Below, in pieces: positions 1 to 5,599 of a stretch of DNA of 9,161 nucleotides. The DNA is taken from assembly GCA_029059965.1 (NCBI GenBank), contig JAIDUY010000270.1:1-9161 (forward strand), read 5' to 3'. Made by a program: the position numbers and the translations under genes. The DNA is from Muribaculaceae bacterium (GTDB taxonomy: Bacteria; Bacteroidota; Bacteroidia; Bacteroidales; Muribaculaceae). The notes beneath the pieces are model-generated. The model saw only the letters and a list, made by a program, of their open reading frames with translations, was not told the DNA's origin and searched no databases. Numbering within the stretch: the stretch's first letter is position 1; every line of letters starts with the position of its first letter.

Positions 1-1213
1 CTGCTGTCTTACCGTCGTTTATCTGGTTGATGAGGCGAACGGCGTCGAAGAGCACGCCGATGAGGACGGGCGTGTTTAGGTCGTAGTCAATGGCCTCGTA
101 GGCGCGGCGGCGGATGTCGGCGATGGCTTCGGCGGTGCCGGGAGCCTGCGCGGATGCCTTGAGGTTGTCGAGGCGAGCGTAGCCGTCGAGCATACGCTCG
201 AGTGCCTTTTCGGCGCTCTGCAGTGCCTCGTTGCTGAAATCGACGGTGCCGCGGTAGTGCGCCTGGAGGATGAAGAAGCGTATGGTCATCGGCGAGTAGG
301 GCTGCTCCAGCAGCTCATGGCTGCCGGTGAAGAACTCCTCGAGGGTGATGAAGTTGCCCAGACTCTTTCCCATCTTCTTGCCGTTGATGGTAATCATGTT
401 GTTGTGCATCCAGTAGCGGACGGAAGGATGGCCGTTGTGCGCCACCGACTGCGCTATCTCGCACTCGTGGTGGGGGAACTTGAGGTCCATGCCGCCGCCG
501 TGGATGTCGAACACCTCGCCGAGGTATTTCTCGCTCATGGTGGAGCACTCGAGGTGCCATCCGGGAAATCCTTCGCTCCAGGGCGATGGCCAGTGCATGA
601 TGTGCTCGGGAGCCGCCTTCTTCCAGAGTGCGAAGTCGGCGGGATTGCGCTTGGAGTCCTGGCCGTCGAGGGCTCGCGTGGTGGCGAGGAGCTCGTCGAT
701 GTTGCGGCCGGAGAGCTTGCCGTAGCCCTTGTCGCGGTTGAACTTGGGCACGTCGAAGTAGACATTGCCGTCGCTGACGTAGGCGTAGCCGGCGTCGAGG
801 ATGGTCTTGATGTACTCGATCTGCTCGATGATGTGTCCCGAGGCGTGGGGCTCTATCGACGGAGGCAGTACGCCGAGGGCGTCCATGGCGCGGTGGTAGC
901 GGTCGAGGTAGTACTGTACCACTTCCATGGGTTCGAGCTGCTCGAGGCGTGCTTTCTTGGCGATTTTGTCCTCGCCGTCGTCGGCGTCGTGCTCGAGGTG
1001 GCCTACATCGGTGATGTTGCGCACATAGCGCACTTTGTAGCCAAGGTGACGGAGGTAGCGGAAAAGGATGTCGAAGGTTATGGCCGGCCTTGCGTGGCCC
1101 AGATGGGCGTCGCCGTAGACCGTCGGCCCGCAGACGTACATGCCCACCATCGGTTCATGGAGGGGCTTGAAGGTCTCCTTTTCGCGGGACATGGAGTTAT
1201 AGATGGTGAGCAT
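1..1213 (-). CDS. cysS: Cysteinyl-tRNA synthetase, C-terminal end outside the window
   Basis: This class I aminoacyl-tRNA synthetase charges tRNA-Cys with cysteine in the cytoplasm. The protein begins [15 protein letters not shown] and 404 codons are visible; family members are usually about 460-500 residues, so roughly the last 60-95 residues lie beyond position 1. The HIGH motif is H37-L-G-H40. The KMSKS loop reads KMGKS at residues 280-284, the form I associate with Bacteroidetes. The zinc ligands C28, C223, H248 and E252 are all present, and the last three have the same relative spacing as in the E. coli enzyme. The start at 1213 fits the family N-terminus, and an in-frame stop lies upstream at 1238-1240. 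That stop is also the end of the DUF3467 gene, leaving 24 bases between the two, so they are probably cotranscribed. Identification is very secure. Confidence 0.97.
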   Translation of the reverse strand, partial: MLTIYNSMSREKETFKPLHEPMVGMYVCGPTVYGDAHLGHARPAITFDILFRYLRHLGYKVRYVRNITDVGHLEHDADDGEDKIAKKARLEQLEPMEVVQYYLDRYHRAMDALGVLPPSIEPHASGHIIEQIEYIKTILDAGYAYVSDGNVYFDVPKFNRDKGYGKLSGRNIDELLATTRALDGQDSKRNPADFALWKKAAPEHIMHWPSPWSEGFPGWHLECSTMSEKYLGEVFDIHGGGMDLKFPHHECEIAQSVAHNGHPSVRYWMHNNMITINGKKMGKSLGNFITLEEFFTGSHELLEQPYSPMTIRFFILQAHYRGTVDFSNEALQSAEKALERMLDGYARLDNLKASAQAPGTAEAIADIRRRAYEAIDYDLNTPVLIGVLFDAVRLINQINDGKTA

Positions 1214-1237
1214 GGCTTTGTGCTGCTGTCTTGCGGA

Positions 1238-1549
1238 TTAAGCTTCGAAGGGGTTGGGTATACCGCCCTGGGGACCGGCGTTGCGGGGCTGCTTGCGCAC
1301 GATTTCGCCGAAGGTCTTCTCGTAGTTGCGGATGTTGTCGTTGAGGGCGCCGAGGAGGTTCTTGGCATTCTCGGGGGTCATGACGATGCGGCTCTGCACC
1401 TTAGCCTGAGGCATATTGGGAGCCATGGAGATGAAGTCGATGAAGAATTCGTTGCCGGAGTGGGAGATGACGGCGAGGTTGGAGTAGTGGCCGGCTGCCA
1501 CTTCGGGAGTAAGCTCTATCTTGAGTTCTTTCTGCTGGGGTTTGTCCAT
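1238..1549 (-). CDS. DUF3467 family protein
   Basis: This is a small cytoplasmic protein of 103 residues without a signal peptide or membrane segment. It reads as a DUF3467 protein: an N-terminal part with alternating hydrophobic strands (residues about 9-60, including YSNLAVISHSGNEFFIDF) and a C-terminal helix following the phrase MTPENAKNLL, which is typical of the family. The tail is rich in Pro, Gly and Asn. The biochemical role of the family is not known to me, and I assign none. It lies 64 bases after the lipoprotein gene and 24 bases before cysS on the same strand, so it probably shares a transcript with cysS. No Shine-Dalgarno sequence is visible; the bases before the start are A-rich, as is common in Bacteroidetes. 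Confidence 0.85.
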   Translation of the reverse strand: MDKPQQKELKIELTPEVAAGHYSNLAVISHSGNEFFIDFISMAPNMPQAKVQSRIVMTPENAKNLLGALNDNIRNYEKTFGEIVRKQPRNAGPQGGIPNPFEA

Positions 1550-1569
1550 TGTAGTGAGTTTTTATTTGG

Positions 1570-1582
1570 GCGGCGGAGCCGC
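1570..1582. repeat. Short GC hairpin GCGGC-GGA-GCCGC
   Basis: This 13-base hairpin has a five-base stem and a GGA loop in the gap between the lipoprotein and DUF3467 genes. The same 13 bases occur, reverse-complemented, at 8220-8232 at the edge of the composite palindrome, and the bases after it are also similar (a G/T-rich run ending in TTTA). It is probably a short fragment of the same repeat family. On the minus strand it is not followed by a T-run, so I do not call it a terminator of the operon. Confidence 0.5.
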
Positions 1583-1613
1583 TGTGGTTATTTTTATGGT
1601 TAGTATATCGGTG

Positions 1614-2330
1614 TCAGATATTTGCCTCGAGGGGTCGTGAGGGGGTGTCGGAACCGCTCTTGGCGATGGTGACGGGGCTGATTACCGTACCCATGCCCTT
1701 GAAGTTGATGCGGATGGCCTTGCAGTTGGGACGGTTCCAGATGTCGGCGATGCTCCACGAGCCGTAGAACATGTATGTATGGTCGACAACGCCGGTGTAG
1801 GGGCCGTAGATGATGTAGACCTCGGGGGTGTCGCTGTCGATTGTCTCGGAGTCGACAAGCATCTTGACGACGGCTTTCTGTGCGCCGAGTGCGCCGGTGA
1901 ACTGCAGGTTGATGAAGTTGCCGGAACGGAAGAGGGCGTGCACGGTGATGCCGTCCGAAGCCCAGTCGTCGGTCTCGGCCTTGGTGGCGCGGGGGATGGC
2001 CTCGCCGCGGCCTTCGACGTTGGCGGCGGCCACAAGGCGCACCGGACCGCTGACGTACTGCTTGCCGCTTTCGGGCACATAGTTGATAATCACTCGTGTG
2101 CCGACCTTGAAGTCGTTTGCGGAGAGGCGCTGCGGGCAGGTGAGGGTTATCAGCTCGGAGTCGCCCTGGCGGCGGAAGGTGAATGTGGAGCCTGTGGGGC
2201 TGTCGGCTTCGTAGTTGACGATGTCGAGGAAGTAGTTCTCGTTTACTTCGGGACCGTCGTTGGTGTTACACGATGTCAGGCCGAGAATCACGGCCAGGGT
2301 GAGCATGAAAGCTGTGAGAGTTTTCTTCAT
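1614..2330 (-). CDS. Probable NigD-like lipoprotein
   Basis: This is a predicted outer-envelope lipoprotein of 238 residues. The N-terminus has two lysines, a hydrophobic stretch and the lipobox L18-T-S-C21, so signal peptidase II should cleave before C21. The mature start CNTNDGPEVNE contains acidic residues close to the lipidated cysteine, as in many Bacteroidetes surface lipoproteins. Residues about 30-100 look like a small beta-barrel (GTRVIINYVPESGKQYVSGPVRL), and the second half is a beta-rich domain (residues about 120-230, with VYIIYGPY and YGSWSIADIW). That two-part plan resembles NigD-like proteins, whose molecular role is poorly known. The lipoprotein call is strong and the NigD family call is moderate. 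It lies 50 bases downstream of lolD on the same strand and may be a cargo of the lipoprotein export pathway, although that link is only positional. Confidence 0.8.
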   Translation of the reverse strand: MKKTLTAFMLTLAVILGLTSCNTNDGPEVNENYFLDIVNYEADSPTGSTFTFRRQGDSELITLTCPQRLSANDFKVGTRVIINYVPESGKQYVSGPVRLVAAANVEGRGEAIPRATKAETDDWASDGITVHALFRSGNFINLQFTGALGAQKAVVKMLVDSETIDSDTPEVYIIYGPYTGVVDHTYMFYGSWSIADIWNRPNCKAIRINFKGMGTVISPVTIAKSGSDTPSRPLEANI

Positions 2331-2380
2331 TTTTCTTCAGATGGTTGGAGAGATGGTATGTTTGCTATATATATGTAGGG

Positions 2381-3070
2381 TTACTTGCGCATGTAGCGTC
2401 CGTCGAGGCCGCGCACTCCGGCGATGCGTCCGTCGGACATATGTACGGTGACGTCGGCGTCCGAAGCCAGCCCCTCGTCGTGGGTGACGATGGCGAAGGT
2501 GGCGCCGAGCTCGTCGCGCAGCTCGAAGAAGAGCCTGTGGAGCGATGTGCGGTTGGCGGAGTCAAGGCTGCCGGTGGGCTCGTCGGCCAGCACGATGGCG
2601 GGCTTATTGACAAGCGCCCTGGCCACTGCCGCCCTCTGGCACTCGCCGCCGGAGAGTTCCGAGGGGCGGTGACTGCGGCGGTCGGCCAGCCCGAGGCGCT
2701 CGAGCAGCGCCGTGGCGCGCGCGGTGGCCTCGGCCATGGATGCGCCGCCGATGAGGGCGGGCATGGCCACATTCTCGACAAGGGTGAACTCGGGCAGGAG
2801 CTGGTGGAACTGGAACACGAAGCCGATGTTGTCGTTGCGGAAGCGCGACAGGCGCCGGTCGTTCATGCCGGTGCTGTCGGTGCCGCCGAAGCGCAGGCTG
2901 CCGCCGGGTTCGGGGGCGCTGAGGGTGCCGAGAATCTGCAGCAGAGTGGTCTTGCCGGCGCCGCTGGGTCCGACGATGGCCGTGATGCGTCCGTCGGGAA
3001 TGTCGAGGTCGATGCCCTTGAGGACTTCGAGCTCGCCGAAGCGCTTGTGTATGTTCCGGGCCTGAATCAT
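2381..3070 (-). CDS. lolD: LolD-type ABC transporter ATP-binding protein
   Basis: This 229-residue ATPase belongs to the LolD/MacB/FtsE group. It would hydrolyse ATP at the inner membrane to help release lipoproteins from the membrane to a carrier, working with a LolC/E-type permease. Motifs: Walker A GPSGAGKT (34-41), Q-loop Q87 within [19 protein letters not shown], signature LSGGE (139-143), Walker B IVLADE (159-164), D-loop SLD (168-170) and H-loop H197. The stretch around the Q-loop and the phrase [10 protein letters not shown] match E. coli LolD closely, which favours LolD over other members of the group. I chose the start at 3070 because [11 protein letters not shown] is the normal N-terminus and the ATG overlaps the slyD stop as TGATG, implying translational coupling. 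A longer in-frame ORF to 3154 would add 28 Arg-rich residues read from the slyD tail repeat, which is not credible. No permease gene is adjacent. Confidence 0.93.
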   Translation of the reverse strand: MIQARNIHKRFGELEVLKGIDLDIPDGRITAIVGPSGAGKTTLLQILGTLSAPEPGGSLRFGGTDSTGMNDRRLSRFRNDNIGFVFQFHQLLPEFTLVENVAMPALIGGASMAEATARATALLERLGLADRRSHRPSELSGGECQRAAVARALVNKPAIVLADEPTGSLDSANRTSLHRLFFELRDELGATFAIVTHDEGLASDADVTVHMSDGRIAGVRGLDGRYMRK

Positions 3071-3654
3071 CAGCAGGAACCGCAGCCGCAGCCGCCATTG
3101 TTGTCGCCGCAGCCGCATCCGTCGCCGCAACCGCATCCGTCGCCGCAGCCGCATCCGCAGGAGGGCTGGAGCTCGTCCTCGGTGGGCTGGCGCACCAGGG
3201 TCACCCGGCCGGTGTAGTGCACCTTGTCCTTGGCCAGGGGATGGTTGAAGTCGAGCACGACTTCGGTGGGTGTGAGGTCTACTACCAGGCCGTCGATGCG
3301 GTAGCCGTCGGAGGTCATCAGGGGGATGAGCGAGCCGGGAGCGAACATCTGCTCGTCGAACTTGCCGTCGATGAGGAAGCGGTCGCGGGGCAGCGACATC
3401 ACTTCTTCGGGGTCGTAGGGGCCGAAGGCGTCGTCGGGACCGGCGGTGAACTCGAAGCTGTCGCCGGCGGCGAGGCCTGCGACGGCGTCCTCGAGGGCTT
3501 TGACGAAGCCGGGGGTGATGCCGAGGATGGCACGGTCGGGATCGTCGGCCTCTACTTCGTGCACCAGGGTCTCGGTGCCGTCGGCGTTAACACGGAAGAG
3601 TTTGTACACCAGCTCGAAGTATTTGCCGGGTTCGATTTTTTCTTTGTCTGTCAT
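3070..3654 (-). CDS. slyD: SlyD-type FKBP peptidyl-prolyl isomerase with metal-binding tail
   Basis: This is a cytoplasmic peptidyl-prolyl cis-trans isomerase and chaperone of 194 residues without a signal peptide. It has the SlyD layout: an FKBP strand and loop region (residues 12-75, including [17 protein letters not shown]), the phrase [10 protein letters not shown] that precedes the inserted flap domain, the flap domain itself (about 80-135), a return to the FKBP core at [15 protein letters not shown], and a cysteine-rich tail. The tail (166-194) has ten cysteines in 29 residues, mostly as GCGCGD units. In E. coli SlyD a Cys/His-rich tail binds nickel and other metals; here the tail has no histidine. 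The gene starts 36 bases after the dipeptidase stop, and its TGA overlaps the lolD ATG by one base, so these genes are very likely cotranscribed. Confidence 0.93.
   Translation of the reverse strand: MTDKEKIEPGKYFELVYKLFRVNADGTETLVHEVEADDPDRAILGITPGFVKALEDAVAGLAAGDSFEFTAGPDDAFGPYDPEEVMSLPRDRFLIDGKFDEQMFAPGSLIPLMTSDGYRIDGLVVDLTPTEVVLDFNHPLAKDKVHYTGRVTLVRQPTEDELQPSCGCGCGDGCGCGDGCGCGDNNGGCGCGSC
3103..3156. repeat. 18-base tandem repeat, three units, in the slyD tail
   Basis: Three head-to-tail 18-base units lie at 3103-3120, 3121-3138 and 3139-3156. The outer two are identical, and the middle one differs by a single base (A instead of G in its tenth position). Each unit encodes GCGCGD in the SlyD metal-binding tail. 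Unit gain or loss by slippage would keep the slyD frame and change the number of cysteines by two per unit. Confidence 0.95.
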
Positions 3655-3690
3655 ATTGTATTGCAGTTTTAATCGGTTGATGGATGGGTG

Positions 3691-5328
3691 TCATTCGGGC
3701 TCCACGACGCGCAGGCGCTCGCCGGCATCGTTGACGATGGAGCGGAAGTAGCGCTCGTTGTAGCCGCCGAATTCGGGCTGCACGGGCATGCCGTGCTCGT
3801 TGCGCTGGAAGGCGCCGTCGGCCTCGCGCTTGATGTTGCCGTCGAGGAACTTGACCATCAGGTAGTCGCCGAGGCGGTGATAGTCGGATGTTACATTGGC
3901 GGCGGTGCTCAGCGTGAGCTCGCGCAGGGTGTTCTGAGCGGTGGCATAGTCGCTGCCGGCAAGGGCTGCGGCGGCTTCGCCGACTGCCTGCTCGGCGCCG
4001 TTCTCGAGGCGCGACTGCACGGCGCGGATGTCGGGAATCATCTGCGAGTAGCGGTTATATGCCTGGTTGGCAACGTAGTTGTTGACCCAGAACATCGACT
4101 CCCACGACAGGTTGTAGAGGTCGGCGGTGGCTCCGTCGAGGCTCGGGGGCACGGTGTCCGACGAGTTGAACACGGGGACGTAGACGCAGGTGTTGGCGTC
4201 GTCGACGCCGAACCACAGGATGCCCTTCATGGCGTCGTGGCGGGCGTGGTTCATGTCGGCCACAAAGGAGAAGCCGGTCTGCTGTGTGGCGATGGCGCGC
4301 TCGTGGGTATATTCGACACCGTCGATGTTATAACCCATAGGACGCCAGCGGTAGGGCGACTCGAAGGGGCCTGCGCCGATGTCCTGCGTCATGTCCAGCA
4401 CGGTGCCCTCGAAGTGGTCGCGCATCATCCATTTGAGGTCGTTGGCGGTGAGCTCGCGCTCGGGGCGCACCCACAGGGGCATGGGCTCGCCCTGTCCGCG
4501 CAGAATCCACGCCTCGTAGGCGTCCATGCTGCCGGCGGGGGCGAAGCGGCGGAAGTAGGACCACACGCGGGCGTCGCAGCCGCGGAGGGCTCCGGCGTCG
4601 GTGACGGCATATGCGCGCGAGAAGCTGAAGAGGCTGTCGGGGCCTTCGTAGTAGCCCTTGGCGCGGGCGAAGTCGACCACGTCGGGCGAATAGAGTGTCT
4701 CGGGGTCGTTCATCGGGAAGCGGTGGATTCGGCTGTGGTTGGCATGTCCGCTGATATATCCGTCGGGCACGCGACGGGCCACCCACACGGCGCCCTTGTC
4801 GTCGGCACCCTTGCCGATGAGTTCCATCACCCACACCTCGTCCGGGTCGGCGATAGAGAACGACTCGCCCGACGAGGCGTAGCCGTAGCGGTCCACAAGG
4901 CCGGTCATCACGTCGACGGCCTCGCGGGCGGTGCGGGCGCGCTGCAGGGTGATATAGATCAGCGAGCCGTAGTCGATAAGGCCGGAGCCTTCGAGCTCGG
5001 GACGTCCGCCCCAAGTGCTCTCGGCGATGGTGAGGCCGTGCTCGTTCATATTGCCGATGGTCGAGAAGGTGTGTGCCACTTCCTCGATTTCGCCCAGAGG
5101 CTTGCCCGTATCCCACTCAACCACAGGACGCATGGCGCCCTCGGCATGGTCGGCGGCGGGCTGGCGGTAGAGCTCGCCGTAGAGGGTATGGCTGTCGGCG
5201 GCATAGGTTATCATCGTCGAGCCTCCGGCGGCTGCGCCCTTGGCAGCGATGAGGCTTGTGCAGGCATCGGCGCCCGCATAGGCCGCAACTGCGGCTAACA
5301 GAACAGTAAGTCGTTTGAGTTGTGTCAT
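3691..5328 (-). CDS. Secreted C69 family dipeptidase
   Basis: This protein of 545 residues belongs to peptidase family C69 (PepD-like, N-terminal-nucleophile hydrolases), which cleave dipeptides or related amide substrates. Residues 1-22 form a signal peptide ending A20-D-A22, so signal peptidase I should expose C23 of CTSLIAAK as the N-terminal catalytic cysteine. That makes a periplasmic or secreted enzyme likely. Other family-like stretches are ADSHTLYGEL, IGNMNEHGLTIAEST, IDYGSLIYITLQRARTAREAV, SGESFSIADPDEVWVMELIGKG and HANHSRIHRFP. The length is near that of Bacteroidetes homologues and longer than Lactobacillus PepD. The start gives a normal signal peptide. It is the first gene of the minus-strand series, with a promoter-like box about 60 bases upstream, and slyD follows after 36 bases. 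The true substrate cannot be read from the sequence. Confidence 0.93.
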   Translation of the reverse strand: MTQLKRLTVLLAAVAAYAGADACTSLIAAKGAAAGGSTMITYAADSHTLYGELYRQPAADHAEGAMRPVVEWDTGKPLGEIEEVAHTFSTIGNMNEHGLTIAESTWGGRPELEGSGLIDYGSLIYITLQRARTAREAVDVMTGLVDRYGYASSGESFSIADPDEVWVMELIGKGADDKGAVWVARRVPDGYISGHANHSRIHRFPMNDPETLYSPDVVDFARAKGYYEGPDSLFSFSRAYAVTDAGALRGCDARVWSYFRRFAPAGSMDAYEAWILRGQGEPMPLWVRPERELTANDLKWMMRDHFEGTVLDMTQDIGAGPFESPYRWRPMGYNIDGVEYTHERAIATQQTGFSFVADMNHARHDAMKGILWFGVDDANTCVYVPVFNSSDTVPPSLDGATADLYNLSWESMFWVNNYVANQAYNRYSQMIPDIRAVQSRLENGAEQAVGEAAAALAGSDYATAQNTLRELTLSTAANVTSDYHRLGDYLMVKFLDGNIKREADGAFQRNEHGMPVQPEFGGYNERYFRSIVNDAGERLRVVEPE

Positions 5329-5384
5329 ATCATTTTAAACGTCATTCCGACCGTATTATTATAATACGCCCGCCCACGTCTGCG

Positions 5385-5392
5385 CAAAGTTA
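5385..5392 (-). promoter_or_regulatory. Promoter -7 box TAACTTTG before the dipeptidase gene
   Basis: Read on the minus strand, 5392-5385 is TAACTTTG, a full match to the Bacteroidetes -7 consensus TAnnTTTG. It is preceded by a run of T as in many promoters of this group. A clear TTG/TTTG -33 box is not seen at the usual 19-21 base distance; the nearest candidate is TTTAC at 5419-5415. Transcription would begin about 55 bases before the dipeptidase ATG. It may drive the whole series down to cysS, because I found no comparable box in the later gaps. Confidence 0.55.
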
Positions 5393-5400
5393 CAAAAAAT

Positions 5401-5433
5401 TTGAGAATGTGTGGGTAAATTGAGAATTGAGAA
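5401..5433. repeat. TTGAGAA short repeats
   Basis: The 7-mer TTGAGAA occurs at 5401-5407, 5420-5426 and 5427-5433; the last two copies are directly adjacent. It lies just upstream of the dipeptidase promoter box. Runs of this kind are common between genes in Bacteroidales. It is too short and irregular to be a CRISPR array. Confidence 0.6.
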
Positions 5434-5457
5434 TGCGTAATTGGCCGGGGCGAAACC

Positions 5458-5483
5458 GTAGGGACGCGATACATCGCGCCCGC
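5458..5483 (+). repeat. GTAGGG hairpin element, copy 1
   Basis: This is a 26-base element beginning GTAGGG and ending CCCGC, with the stem CGCGA/TCGCG around a four-base loop. The same start tag, stem geometry and end are found at 7856-7881, 8381-8405 and, inverted, 8481-8505. It lies between the end of the kinase gene and the dipeptidase promoter. The surrounding 5434-5599 shows no gene that I can support and no convincing terminator. Confidence 0.7.
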
Positions 5484-5599
5484 CGCGACAACGTGCAACA
5501 TGACCGACCGAGCGGGGCAACGGATGGGGGTATATGCTTATCGCCGCGGCTTACGACAAAGACGCTGCGCGAGCGGAACAAATTAGTGATTATCGAGAC

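Noticed and set aside
257..1603. Long plus-strand open frame of 448 codons opposite cysS and the DUF3467 gene
   Set aside because: It is the antisense shadow of two clearly recognisable minus-strand genes in GC-rich DNA. The translation is low in complexity and has no family features.
3071..3154. Longer lolD start giving an Arg-rich 28-residue N-terminus
   Set aside because: The extension is the slyD tail repeat read in another frame, and the ABC domain begins normally at the ATG overlapping the slyD stop.
3103..3156. Tandem repeat considered as a CRISPR array
   Set aside because: The units are directly adjacent without spacers and lie inside a coding region.
3688..5298. Plus-strand open frame of 536 codons opposite the C69 dipeptidase
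   Set aside because: The minus strand encodes an intact family C69 protein with a signal peptide. The plus-strand product is rich in Val, Gly, His and Ala, as expected for an antisense shadow.
5390..5581. Minus-strand frame of 63 codons in the intergenic region
   Set aside because: Its sequence is made of the TTGAGAA repeats and the GTAGGG hairpin. No family resemblance or start signal is seen.
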